From the NCBI RefSeq assembly GCF_025403375.1, contig NZ_JAMPTM010000013.1, positions 1-51,383 on the forward strand: a stretch of 51,383 bases of DNA. Reading direction: 5' to 3'. The notes under the pieces were generated by a model, which saw only the letters and a list, made by a program, of their open reading frames with translations, was not told the origin of the DNA and searched no databases. The stretch is from Frankia gtarii (GTDB lineage: Bacteria; Actinomycetota; Actinomycetes; Frankiales; Frankiaceae). A program made the translations under genes and the position numbers. Below, one piece after another: positions 26,986-35,879 of the stretch. The stretch's first letter is position 1, and the number at the start of each line of letters is the position of its first letter.

Positions 26986-29412
26986 ATGGAGCCAGTCGTG
27001 CAGCAGCATCGACCGGACGGCCCTCGCGACGACGGTTCGACCGCCGTCCTGGAGGTCTCGGGGCTGCAATGGGCGACCGAGAAGGCACGCGTCGAGTCGG
27101 TGCTGGGACGCCAACCGGGCGTCATCGAGGTAGTGGTCAACCCGGTCGCACAAACCGCGGCGGTGCGGTTCGACCCGAAGCGGACGTCGGCAGCCCGGCT
27201 TGCCGACTGGGTACGTGACTGTGGGTATCACTGCAGGGGTCAATCTGTACCGCAGCATGTCTGCGATCCGCTCGCCGAACCGGTCCACCATCACGCCGGG
27301 GCACCGGAGACGCCGGTGGGCTCGCCGCACGACGCGATGGGTCACGGTGGACATGGCGGGATGTCGATGGCGGCGATGGCCGCGGACATGCGTAACCGGT
27401 TCCTGGTGGCCGTGGTCTTCTCGGTGCCGATCCTGTTGTGGTCGTCGATCGGCCGGGACGTGCTGGGCTTCCACGTGGCTGCGCCGTTCGGGCTTCGTGA
27501 CGACGTGTTCCAGCTGATCCTGAGCCTGCCGGTGATCGGCTGGGCGTCATGGATCTTCTTCGACGGTGCGGTGCGGGCGTTGCGGGGCCGGACCCTGGAC
27601 ATGATGGTCCTGGTGGCCGTCGGGATCGGTACCGGTTGGACGTACTCGCTGGTCGTGACGTTGACCGGCGGTGGTGACGTCTTCTACGAGGCGTCCACCG
27701 TCCTGGCCGCGTTCGTGCTGCTCGGGCACTGGTTCGAGATGCGCGCTCGCGGTGGCGCGAACGACGCGATCCGCACCCTGCTCGAACTGGCGCCGGAGCG
27801 GGCCCTGGTCGTCCGGGACGGCGAGCCGGTCGAGGTGCCCACCTCCGAGGTCGTCGTCGGCGACCTGCTGCTCGTCCGCCCCGGCGGAAAGATCGCCGTC
27901 GACGGGCTGGTCGAGGACGGCGAGTCCGACGTCGACGAGTCGATGGTCACCGGGGAGAGCCTCCCCGTGCACAAGGCTGCCGGCGCCGGGGTCATCGGGG
28001 CCACCATCAACACCACCGGCACACTGCGGGTGCGCGCGACCAAGGTCGGCGCCGACACCGCCCTGGCCCAGATCGTCGCCCTCGTCCAGCAGGCGCAGAA
28101 CAGCAAGGCGCCGGGGCAGCGCCTGGCCGACCGGGCCGCGTTCTGGCTGGTGCTCGTCGCCCTGTCGGGCGGTCTCGCGACACTGCTGGTCTGGCTACTG
28201 GCCAGCGACCGGCCGGCCCGGGACGCCGTCCTGTTCGCGATCACCGTGGTCGTCATTACCTGCCCGGACGCGCTGGGGCTGGCCACCCCGACCGCGATCA
28301 TGGTGGGTACCGGGCTCGGCGCGAAGCGCGGGATCCTGTTCAAGAACGCGACCGCGTTGGAGTCCTCGGCGCGTATCGGTGCCGTCGTCATGGACAAGAC
28401 CGGCACCCTGACCAAGGGCGAACCCGAGGTCACCGACGTCATCGTCGACGCCGGCGGTATCACCGAGGACGAGCTGCTGCGGCTCGTGAGCACGGTGGAA
28501 CGCGAGTCCGAGCATCCGCTGGCCGCCGCCGTGGTCCGCCACGCCGACGCCCAGGGCGTCGCGCGGGCGCGGGCGGAGGGGTTCGTCAATGTCCCCGGGC
28601 ACGGCGCGGTCGCCACCGTCGACGGCCGGCGGGTCGCGGTCGGCAACCTCCGGCTGATGGCCCAAGAAGGCATTCGGCCGGGAGACCTCGGCGAGCGCCG
28701 CGACGCTCTCGCCGCCGGCGGCCGGACCGCGGTGCTCGCCGCCGTTGACGGCCGACCTGCCGGGGTCATCGGGCTCGCGGACGCCCCGCGGCCGACGGCG
28801 GCCCAGGCCGTGCGGGCTCTGCACGAGGCCGGGGTCGAGGTCATCATGCTCACCGGCGACAACGAGGCCACCGCGAACCGGATCGCCGGCCAGCTCGGCA
28901 TCGACACCGTCATCGCCGAGGTCCTCCCCGGCGACAAGGCCGCCACGATTGCCAAGCTCCAACAGGGCGGCCGGCGGATCGCCATGGTCGGCGACGGCGT
29001 CAACGACGCCCCCGCGCTCGCCCAGGCCGACCTCGGCATCGCGATCGGCGCCGGCACCGACGTCGCGATCGAGACGGCCGACGTGGTGTTGATGCGCTCC
29101 GATCCCCTCGACGTCCCGGCCGCCCTGCTCATCGGCCGCGGCACCCTGCGCAAAATGCGCCAGAACCTGGCCTGGGCCGTCGGCTACAACGCCATCGCGC
29201 TCCCCATCGCCGCCGGCGTCTTCGAACCGGCCTTCGGGCTCGTCCTGCGGCCCGAGATCGCCGCGGTGTCCATGTCCGGGTCCAGCATCATCGTCGCCGT
29301 CAACGCCATTCTGCTCAAACGCCTCCGACTACCGGGCACCCTCACTACCCCCTCGACGACACCGACGCACTCCGCTGGACGTACAGCGCACACCCCGTCG
29401 CTCACCCGCTGA
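26986..29412 (+). CDS. P1B-type metal ATPase with a CPD membrane motif
   Basis: An 808-aa pump from the ATG at 26986. The N-terminal HMA-like domain ([18 protein letters not shown]) has lost the GMxCxxC site. A His/Met-rich linker follows ([19 protein letters not shown]). The membrane motif near residue 426 is [11 protein letters not shown], so Asp replaces the second Cys of CPC. DKTGT near residue 470, TGES, SEHP and GDGVNDAP are intact, so ATPase chemistry is expected. The His-rich N-terminus recalls CopB-type pumps, which carry CPH instead. Regulation by both CsoR- and BlaI-type boxes is suggested upstream. Metal specificity is uncertain; copper is most likely from context. Confidence 0.92.
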   Translation: MEPVVQQHRPDGPRDDGSTAVLEVSGLQWATEKARVESVLGRQPGVIEVVVNPVAQTAAVRFDPKRTSAARLADWVRDCGYHCRGQSVPQHVCDPLAEPVHHHAGAPETPVGSPHDAMGHGGHGGMSMAAMAADMRNRFLVAVVFSVPILLWSSIGRDVLGFHVAAPFGLRDDVFQLILSLPVIGWASWIFFDGAVRALRGRTLDMMVLVAVGIGTGWTYSLVVTLTGGGDVFYEASTVLAAFVLLGHWFEMRARGGANDAIRTLLELAPERALVVRDGEPVEVPTSEVVVGDLLLVRPGGKIAVDGLVEDGESDVDESMVTGESLPVHKAAGAGVIGATINTTGTLRVRATKVGADTALAQIVALVQQAQNSKAPGQRLADRAAFWLVLVALSGGLATLLVWLLASDRPARDAVLFAITVVVITCPDALGLATPTAIMVGTGLGAKRGILFKNATALESSARIGAVVMDKTGTLTKGEPEVTDVIVDAGGITEDELLRLVSTVERESEHPLAAAVVRHADAQGVARARAEGFVNVPGHGAVATVDGRRVAVGNLRLMAQEGIRPGDLGERRDALAAGGRTAVLAAVDGRPAGVIGLADAPRPTAAQAVRALHEAGVEVIMLTGDNEATANRIAGQLGIDTVIAEVLPGDKAATIAKLQQGGRRIAMVGDGVNDAPALAQADLGIAIGAGTDVAIETADVVLMRSDPLDVPAALLIGRGTLRKMRQNLAWAVGYNAIALPIAAGVFEPAFGLVLRPEIAAVSMSGSSIIVAVNAILLKRLRLPGTLTTPSTTPTHSAGRTAHTPSLTR

Positions 29413-29611
29413 GCCATGTACACCCGCCAGAATCAGGCACATGTGACTGGCTGGAGGTCATCCTCTGGGGCCCGACGATCGGCGCGCTCCGCGCGCAGCC
29501 CAGGCAGCCCGCTCACGATCTGACACCCCTGGACATGCCCGGAGGCAAGGGGTCCTGTGAACCTGGGACAGGACTCGGAGAGCCCGGAACCACTGAGAGC
29601 CGACCCGATCA

Positions 29612-29626
29612 ACTACGGCTCGTAGT
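29612..29626. promoter_or_regulatory. BlaI-type operator E
   Basis: ACTACGGCTCGTAGT has perfect 6-bp arms ACTACG/CGTAGT around GCT, the most symmetrical copy. It is 500 bases from the next known gene; the nearest start is the small frame at 29641. Confidence 0.65.
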
Positions 29627-29876
29627 AGGCCGGGGTGCAGATGCTAGGCGCGCAAGGCAAGGCCGGCGGCCTCCTGCGCTCGCTGCAAGCAGTCACCGGT
29701 CGCCCCCTGTACTCCGCGCCCGACGGGAGCGTTCGTGCGCTTCGCGGAACTTGGCCCTCTACAGGGTCCCGCGGGCCGCGTCCCTCGTGATCCCCACGCC
29801 TGTGGCGGGCCAGCGGTCAACCCCGCCATCGCGGCTCGGCATCTGTTGCCAGTTGTCAACTCGCCCCTCTCTTCCT

Positions 29877-29891
29877 ACTATGGTGCGTAGT
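29877..29891. promoter_or_regulatory. BlaI-type operator F (NlpC/P60 gene 1)
   Basis: ACTATGGTGCGTAGT, with ACTA-N7-TAGT arms, lies 226 bases upstream of the GTG start of the NlpC/P60 gene at 30118. Confidence 0.6.
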
Positions 29892-30117
29892 GGTAACGTG
29901 TTACCGCCAAGCAGCATCGGACCGCACGCCGAGTCCTGTCCCCGGTCCGGTGGCCCCTCCATGCGCAGCCGGGACAGGAGCGGGGGAACCACGTTTCTCC
30001 GGGCGTCCCGTCCTCGACGGCCGCCCTCGGGGTGAAGCCGGACGTCGTTGTGCGTTCGGCCGGGCTTCCCGCCCGAACCCGACAGCTCACCTCGCAGGCG
30101 TCTGGGAAAGGGCTCAC

Positions 30118-31212
30118 GTGTATTCGGCCGAAATCTGTTCCTCCGAAGGGCGATCTGCAAGATCGGGGCGGGGACGACACCGTGCTTCCTCTTACGCCAG
30201 GTCACTGCTCGCGCGGACCTCTACCCGGACGACCGTGGCCGTGATCACCACGAGCACGATGGCGATATCCGGTGTCGCCATGGCCAGCACCTTCGAAGGC
30301 TCCCCCGCTGACCCGGAAACCGGGGAAACGAGGGTCGCCGCGGGCGCTCTCGGCGCCGCGGTGGGAAGCAGAACCGTCACTCCCGCGGTCCGAACGTCGC
30401 TGGTGCCGCGCCAGAGTGCTCCCGCCATCGCGACCGCACGAGCTTCGGCGTCCCTCGCCCCAGCCGTCGCCGACCTGACAGTCGATGCCGACGAGCCGAC
30501 CGAGGTCGGATTCCGGCTGACCGACCAATCGGGCAGCGCGGTAGCCAACCAGGACATCCTCGTGCAGGCCCAGTTTTCGACGGGGTGGACGACGTTCAAG
30601 ATTCTTCGGACAGATGGGCGCGGCTATGCCGGCTATACCGCGAAGGTCCTGACCACCACCCAGGTCAGGGCCTTGTTCGCCGGCAACGACTCGTTCGGGA
30701 CCGCGACATCTGGGCCGGCGATCATCCGGGTCCGCCCCCGGCCGCAGCCGACTGCGCCGATGACGGCGTCACCAAAACCTGCGTCCAGGGCCGAGACGCG
30801 AACCGCGGTCACCTCTACTGAGTCTGCGTCCACGCCTCCCGGACCTGCCACCGGGGCGACGAGCATCGGGGAAAAAGCGGTCTACCTGGCGTCATTGCAC
30901 GCCGGCAAGCCATACGTATGGGGTGCGACCGGACCGAGCAGCTTCGACTGCTCCGGCCTCGTGCAGTACGTCTACAGGCAGCTTGGTAAGAGCCTTCCCC
31001 GTACCACCGACCAACAGTACGCGGCGACCACCCGCATAGCGCAGGGCTCCGAACAGCCAGGTGATCTCATTTTCTTCGGGCAGCCCGGCGGCATCTACCA
31101 TGAAGGAATCTATGCGGGCGACGGAAAGATGTGGGCCGCCCCGAAGACCGGCGACGTGGTGAAACTCTCAAAGATTTGGACGTCGTCTTACTCCGTCGGC
31201 CGCGTTCAGTAG
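30118..31212 (+). CDS. NlpC/P60-family cell-wall endopeptidase (1)
   Basis: A 364-aa exported protein. I chose the GTG at 30118 (GGGAAAGGG 5 bases upstream); the open frame starts at 29890 but its first part looks non-coding. Signal-like segment: TTVAVITTSTMAISGVAMAS. An Ig-like domain follows (DLTVDADEPTEVGFRL...STGWTTFKILRT), then a Thr/Pro-rich linker. The C-terminal NlpC/P60 domain has the catalytic Cys in FDCSGLVQYVYRQLG and His in GIYHEGIYAG. It cleaves peptidoglycan stem peptides. Operator F precedes it. A near-twin lies at 33264. Confidence 0.9.
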   Translation: MYSAEICSSEGRSARSGRGRHRASSYARSLLARTSTRTTVAVITTSTMAISGVAMASTFEGSPADPETGETRVAAGALGAAVGSRTVTPAVRTSLVPRQSAPAIATARASASLAPAVADLTVDADEPTEVGFRLTDQSGSAVANQDILVQAQFSTGWTTFKILRTDGRGYAGYTAKVLTTTQVRALFAGNDSFGTATSGPAIIRVRPRPQPTAPMTASPKPASRAETRTAVTSTESASTPPGPATGATSIGEKAVYLASLHAGKPYVWGATGPSSFDCSGLVQYVYRQLGKSLPRTTDQQYAATTRIAQGSEQPGDLIFFGQPGGIYHEGIYAGDGKMWAAPKTGDVVKLSKIWTSSYSVGRVQ

Positions 31213-31420
31213 TAACACGGTTGGTCAGGACTCCGAGTGTCTCCCGGGCTGGTGGTCGGGCAGGCACTGAGCGGAAGCCCGGACCACGGTGGGAACGGGA
31301 TGGTCCGAGCCGATCGCCCGTCGGAAGTGGAACGGTGGTGGCCCTCTGCCTGGGGAGGACCACCACCGAGCGGGGCTGGGCGTGCTGCGCGCGGCTGAAC
31401 GTCATACACGGATCCTTGGG

Positions 31421-31624
31421 TCAGCAGGCACATCCGCCGCAGCTGCAGGCTGCGGCGTCTCCGGCCGCCGCGGGGCGGCGGCGCTGGTGCAGTTCCCAGA
31501 ACGCGACCGCGAGCACGACGATGCCGACCGAGACGGCGACGAGCGTCTGGTTCAACGCCGCGGCGACTCCGTCGGTGAGTAGCCCTTCGCGGATAAGCAG
31601 CAGGAGCGCGCAGCACCCCGGGTC
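31421..31624 (-). pseudogene. 5'-truncated copy of the Cys-tail membrane protein
   Basis: GCCALLLLIREGLLTDGVAA, then NQTLVAV, HQRRR and the tail CSCGGCAC match the protein at 8408. The first 35 or so residues, including the CAAC part, are missing. The similarity begins exactly at the stop of the M56 gene, so a deletion joined the two. No start codon is available, though stop-start coupling with M56 cannot be excluded. Confidence 0.6.
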
Positions 31625-32552
31625 AGGCGCAGTGGTAGCCGAGGTCGCTGAGGGCGGGTAGGGCAATGGCCGCGAGAGGCAAGAAGAGGAGCGCAGCGAT
31701 CCACAGCGCCCGCGCCGCGACCGCGGGAGCGCCGAGTGGTTCTCGTGCGGCGAGCAGGCGCAGGACTCGCTGGCGCACGGCGGTGCCTCCTCCCATGCCC
31801 AACGCGGTGGCGGGTGGGGCGGCGAGACGCAGGACGGCATGCGCGACGGCGTCGCGGGGGCAGTGTCGCGCTGCGCCGTCGTCGGCGGCGAGTTCGACGA
31901 GCCGCCGCAGTTCGCCGTGCGCATCGGCGAAGAGCGGGACGAACCCGAACGCCCGAGCAAGGACCACCGCGCCGGTGATGACGAGGTGATGACGGCCGTA
32001 GAGATGCGTCCGCTCATGAGCTATCACCGCGTGCAGCTCGGCGGGTGGCAGGGTATGCAACGCTCCGGCGCTCAGCACGACGGTCCCGCCTCTTCCCGGC
32101 AGGCAGAACGCGCTGGGCTGCGGATGGTCGAGAACGAACACGTCAAGCGTCGGGAGGAAACGGCCCACGAGACGGACGTCGCGGCGGTGACGCAGTCGCG
32201 CCCGACGCTGCACGAGAGTCACGCCGACGGTGGCATATCCGAGTCGAAGCAGCACACCGACGATGCCTGCGGTCCCCACCGTCCGCGATACGGTCCAGGT
32301 CAGAGAGGGCAGGTGATGGTCGGCCCAGCCGCACCACTGCACCGGCAGGATGAGTAGGTCGCCGAAAGTGTGCGCGGGCACGATCAGCAGCACGAGGGCA
32401 AGGAGCACGGCGAGGACGGCGGACACCCCGGCGGCGAGCCACATGGTGATCGCGAGCCGGGGTGCGCGGGACGTCCAGACTGCCCGCCTCAACGGATGCG
32501 GCAGTCCATAGACGACGAGCAGGGCGTAGACCGCCAGCAGGGCGGCGATCAT
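31623..32552 (-). CDS. M56-family membrane metalloprotease (2)
   Basis: A 309-aa protein from the ATG at 32552, which overlaps the blaI stop (ATGA). N-terminal helices include MIAALLAVYALLVVYGL. The protease motif is HERTH in AVIAHERTHLYGRHHL, and LVELAADDGAARH follows; a last helix is near the C-terminus. It forms a classical BlaI-M56 pair with the preceding gene and lacks an added sensor domain, like the protease at 16958. Expected job: cleave BlaI on an envelope signal and derepress the operator set. Confidence 0.9.
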   Translation of the reverse strand: MIAALLAVYALLVVYGLPHPLRRAVWTSRAPRLAITMWLAAGVSAVLAVLLALVLLIVPAHTFGDLLILPVQWCGWADHHLPSLTWTVSRTVGTAGIVGVLLRLGYATVGVTLVQRRARLRHRRDVRLVGRFLPTLDVFVLDHPQPSAFCLPGRGGTVVLSAGALHTLPPAELHAVIAHERTHLYGRHHLVITGAVVLARAFGFVPLFADAHGELRRLVELAADDGAARHCPRDAVAHAVLRLAAPPATALGMGGGTAVRQRVLRLLAAREPLGAPAVAARALWIAALLFLPLAAIALPALSDLGYHCA

Positions 32553-32938
32553 GCTGGGGATGCCGAGTCGCCGCCCCGCATCCGCCGCGCCTCGTGCCAC
32601 TGCACGGCACTGCGCAACGACTCGTACTCCGCCGCGCCCATGGTCTCGACGAAATGGAGCAGCGCCAACCCCCGGTCCTCCGTCCCGGAAAGCACCTCGC
32701 TCATCAACCGCGCAGTGTAGGCGCTGCGGCTGAGCGCCGGCTGGTACCGGTAGGACCGGCCCGACCGCTCCCGCCGCAGCCAACCCTTGCGAAAGAGCCG
32801 ATCCATCACAGTCATCACGGTCGTGTAAGCCAGAGGACGAGCGAGCAGCCCACGGACGTCGCGCACGGTCACCGGCCCCCGGGCGGACCAGACCCGGTCC
32901 ATGATCTCGGCCTCCAGGTCACCGAGCTGCTCCACCAC
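32549..32938 (-). CDS. BlaI/MecI/CopY-family repressor (2)
   Basis: A 129-aa repressor: QLGDLEAEIMDRVWSARGPV, then the recognition region AYTTVMTVMDRLFRKGWLRR near residues 35-55, and a C-terminal dimer helix (LALLHFVETMGAAEYESL). It is translationally coupled to the downstream M56 protease. Operator H lies 276 bases upstream at the divergent NlpC/P60 promoter. The recognition region is nearly identical to the BlaI at 15928 (AYTTVMTVMD...RKGWLRR), so both probably read the same operators. Confidence 0.92.
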   Translation of the reverse strand: MVEQLGDLEAEIMDRVWSARGPVTVRDVRGLLARPLAYTTVMTVMDRLFRKGWLRRERSGRSYRYQPALSRSAYTARLMSEVLSGTEDRGLALLHFVETMGAAEYESLRSAVQWHEARRMRGGDSASPA

Positions 32939-33213
32939 GTCCGTTTCCTCTCACATCCAGCCCCCGAAACGGCGATCAGTGCCGCTACGGCGCTCTTCGA
33001 GCCAACCACATGACCGGCGTTCACCGATCAGGAGTGGCCGTCACGCTCCCAGGCGAGACCGCGTCCGCGAGCCCTCCGACCATCTGACGTCCGAACCATG
33101 GTTCCTGACCTCAGTAGTAGTGATGGCAGGTCGGCAATCGTCGCCTCTCCGCCGCTTCTTCCACTCTTCGATGATGCTCCGGCGTTGGGGGGCCGTCCGT
33201 TCTCGCCCGATCT

Positions 33214-33228
33214 GCTACATGTCATAGT
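33214..33228. promoter_or_regulatory. BlaI-type operator H
   Basis: GCTACATGTCATAGT is an ACTA-N7-TAGT-type site with its first base changed; the right arm continues as AGT. It ends 35 bases before the NlpC/P60 start at 33264 and lies in the divergent region shared with blaI-M56. The remaining 250 bases of this gap hold no gene. Confidence 0.6.
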
Positions 33229-33263
33229 AGTACGTATCGGATGGGGGCCAAGGAGGATTGCGG

Positions 33264-34325
33264 ATGGATCGCACTGGTAGGGACGGTCTACCGGCTCGAG
33301 ACAGCGGGCACGCTGGTGACTCGCGCCTCCTGCGGGGCGCCGAGCAACTCCGTCTACGCTCAGCACGCCTGACACCGGCGCGACGCCGAACGGCGACCCT
33401 CGCTCTGATGACCACGGGCAGCTTCGCTGCCGCATCCACCGGCTTCGCCCTGGCCACCTCCGACACCGTCCCGGCGATGCCCTCCACACCGGTCACCGCG
33501 GCAGACATGATCGGCCGCCCGCATCCGCCCACGCAGCACGACAAGGCCACACCGCCGGTCGGCGCGATCGCAGCTCCGGCCACGGCGTCCAGTTTCACCG
33601 CCCTGTCGATCACTTCCGATCGTTCCACGATCACGCCGAACTCGCCCGTGATCTTCACGGTTCGTGCGGTCAGTGTGGACCGGCAGGCCCCGCTCGCCGA
33701 CGAAACGGTGCGGATCGCGGTCGTCGACGGCCCGAAGTGGAGCACCACCGCTCGGCTACGCACCAATGGCGCGGGCGAGGCATACATCTCGGCCCGGCTG
33801 CTGTCCACCACGACGATCACCGCCGTGTTCGACGGATCGGACGCTCTGCGTCCCTCCCTCGCCGGTGCGGTGACCGTCACCGTCACCGCACCGGCCCCCT
33901 CGCAGCAGACCCGCACAGGCACCTCGAGCTCGACTGCGGTTACGCCTTCCGTGGTGAGCGAGGTTCCTGCGAGCGGGATCGGCGCGAAGGCCGTCTACCT
34001 CGCCTCACTTCAGAAGGGCAAACCCTATGTCTGGGGCGCCGCGGGACCGTATGCCTTCGATTGCTCGGGTTACGCCCAGTACGTCTACAGGCAGCTCGGC
34101 CGGAACCTGCCCCGTACCGCCCAGCAGCAGTTCCAGGCCACGATCCGCATACCCAAATCCGGCAAGCAGCCCGGTGATCTCATCTTCTTCGGCAGCCCTT
34201 CCAACATCACCCACATGGGTATCTACGCCGGCAACGGCTACATGTGGGCCGCCCCGCAGTCCGGACGCACCGTCAACCTGCAGCCCATCTACACCTCCAC
34301 CTACTGGGTTGGCCGGGTCCGCTAA
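33264..34325 (+). CDS. NlpC/P60-family cell-wall endopeptidase (2)
   Basis: A 353-aa twin of the protein at 30118. The ATG at 33264 follows AGGAGG at the right spacing. It has a signal-like region (TATLALMTTGSFAAASTGFA) and an Ig-like domain (FTALSITSDRSTITPNSPVI, TARLRTNGAGEAYISARLL). The catalytic domain has Cys in FDCSGYAQYVYRQLG, His in NITHMGIYAG and GYMWAAPQSG. It is a secreted peptidoglycan endopeptidase divergent from blaI-M56 and directly behind operator H, so regulation by BlaI is very likely. Confidence 0.92.
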   Translation: MDRTGRDGLPARDSGHAGDSRLLRGAEQLRLRSARLTPARRRTATLALMTTGSFAAASTGFALATSDTVPAMPSTPVTAADMIGRPHPPTQHDKATPPVGAIAAPATASSFTALSITSDRSTITPNSPVIFTVRAVSVDRQAPLADETVRIAVVDGPKWSTTARLRTNGAGEAYISARLLSTTTITAVFDGSDALRPSLAGAVTVTVTAPAPSQQTRTGTSSSTAVTPSVVSEVPASGIGAKAVYLASLQKGKPYVWGAAGPYAFDCSGYAQYVYRQLGRNLPRTAQQQFQATIRIPKSGKQPGDLIFFGSPSNITHMGIYAGNGYMWAAPQSGRTVNLQPIYTSTYWVGRVR

Positions 34326-34406
34326 CTCGCCGATCTCGCCCCGGCGCAGAAGGATCGGACCCGTCACCTGCGAGCCGACCAGCTTTCCGTCAGGCAGACT
34401 GGACCC

Positions 34407-34874
34407 GTGAGCGCCCGGCCCCACGGCAAGACCGTCACTGCCGGGCTGGCGCCGTTCCTGCTCGTCGTACCCGTCCTCCTCGGCATTCTGCTCATGCATG
34501 GCGGACTATCCACGCACCTGGGCCACGACCGCCATGCCACCATCACCGAGCAGGCCGGGGCGTCGGTGATGCACGAGGCCGACGTGCCCGCATCCCCGGC
34601 CGCTTCGTCGGCGACTCATCCCAGGCAGCGGCAGGTCATGACTCCGTCCACGACGGGGATGGGTCATGATGGGCACGGCGGTGAGATGTGCCTGGCGTTC
34701 CTACGCCTGATGATCCTGCTGGTCGTCGCGTTGCTGCTCACCCGGTTTCTCTCCTCAACATCGGTGCGACGAGCAGCCCTCCGCACTGCCTCCCCCCGCC
34801 GTGGGAGAGCACCCCCCAGCCGACCAGCGTTCCAACTGCCCCTCCGCCTCTCACTCTGCGTGCTCCGCCTGTAG
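34407..34874 (+). CDS. DUF6153-like membrane protein (3)
   Basis: A 155-aa protein from a GTG: an N-terminal helix (FLLVVPVLLGILLMHGGL), a His/Met-rich outer loop (HLGHDRHATI, MGHDGHGGEMC), a second helix (LMILLVVALLLTRFL) and the tail LRLSLCVLRL. It shares its layout and the LCVLR ending with the proteins at 23811 and 26199. It is followed 89 bases later by the DUF305 lipoprotein gene, a common pairing in copper loci. Confidence 0.7.
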   Translation: MSARPHGKTVTAGLAPFLLVVPVLLGILLMHGGLSTHLGHDRHATITEQAGASVMHEADVPASPAASSATHPRQRQVMTPSTTGMGHDGHGGEMCLAFLRLMILLVVALLLTRFLSSTSVRRAALRTASPRRGRAPPSRPAFQLPLRLSLCVLRL

Positions 34875-34963
34875 ACCGACACGTCCTGCCCGGACCTGAC
34901 GGGCTTCTCCGACGTGCCCCGAACTCCTTCGGGATACAGGCATCCAGCAGACGAGGAACCAGC

Positions 34964-35569
34964 ATGAAACGACTGATACTGCTCATCGTGACGACCCTGG
35001 CCGCGATCGTTCTCGCCGCCTGCGGCAGCGACGGAAGCAACGGCACCATGAATTCCGGTACCGCCGATCACAACGCCGCCGACGTCACCTTCGCCCAGAA
35101 CATGATCCCCCACCACCGGCAGGCCGTCGACATGGCCGACTTGGCCGGAACCCGCGCCAGCAACCCGGAGGTGAAGGCCCTTGCCCGCCAGATCCGCGCG
35201 GCGCAGGCCCCGGAGATCGCCACCATGGTCGGCTGGCTGAACGCCTGGAAGCAGCCCACCACACCCCCCGCCGCCAGCGGTTCCGAGCACGGTATGGGCG
35301 ACCACGGCTCAGCTACCATGATGCCAGGCGACGCCATGACCGGAATGATGAGCGAAGAAGACATGGCGAAGTTGAAGATGGTGACCGGATCATCCTTCGA
35401 CCGAATGTTCCTCACCATGATGATTGCGCATCACCGAAGCGCTGTCGCCATGGCAGCCACAGAAATCCGGGACGGGCGCTACGCCCCGGCGAAACAGCTC
35501 GCCGATAGCATTCAGAAGAACCAGACCATAGAAATCACCACCATGGAGAATCTGCTCACCAAGATCTGA
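34964..35569 (+). CDS. DUF305-family lipoprotein
   Basis: A 201-aa exported lipoprotein. The ATG at 34964 follows ACGAGGA. The signal peptide ends in the lipobox LAAC (Cys20). It has the two DUF305 His motifs MIPHHRQAVDMA and MIAHHRSAVAMA, with a Met/His-rich spacer between (HGMGDHGSATMMPGDAM). DUF305 proteins are ferritin-like and often linked to copper resistance. It probably binds metal on the outer face of the membrane. Confidence 0.92.
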   Translation: MKRLILLIVTTLAAIVLAACGSDGSNGTMNSGTADHNAADVTFAQNMIPHHRQAVDMADLAGTRASNPEVKALARQIRAAQAPEIATMVGWLNAWKQPTTPPAASGSEHGMGDHGSATMMPGDAMTGMMSEEDMAKLKMVTGSSFDRMFLTMMIAHHRSAVAMAATEIRDGRYAPAKQLADSIQKNQTIEITTMENLLTKI

Positions 35570-35879
35570 TTGCCGGCCGGGTGGTGGCCGCGGACGAGGG
35601 TGGGGCCACCACCCCTGCCTACCAAACACGGTCGGAGATCCACGCACGGCGAACCTCCATGTGTCCTGCTCCTCGCCGCCGCCATCGCAGCAAGGCCTCT
35701 CGCCCAGGCAAGCTGCCGGCCGACGGCCGGTTGGCGACCGTCACGGATGAGGCTGGACGTCACGTCGTCGACGTCACCGTCCTCGCGGACTTCGCGAAGG
35801 ATCTGCCTACCGGCGCCGGCGGAGCAGTCGGCTGGGCATCGGATCGTTCGATCGCCTCGACCCGTACCAGACCGCCGAC

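Larger units (their letters stand above)
29413..30117. other. 705-base intergenic region with two BlaI-type operators
   Basis: No convincing gene is seen. It holds operators E and F. After E an ATG at 29641 opens a 49-codon frame (MLGAQGKAGGLLRSLQ...) behind a GGCCGGGG leader, which could be a truncated regulated gene. The stretch just before F, near 29850-29880, is less GC-rich and suits a promoter. Confidence 0.4.

Noticed and set aside
27684-29153. 489-codon minus-strand open frame opposite the P-type ATPase
   Set aside because: Shadow frame of a GC-rich gene, Ser/Ala/Arg-rich and without family features.
33108-33122. AGTAGTAGTG repeat upstream of NlpC/P60 gene 2
   Set aside because: It has TAGT half-sites only and no ACTA partner at the required spacing, so it was not counted as an operator.
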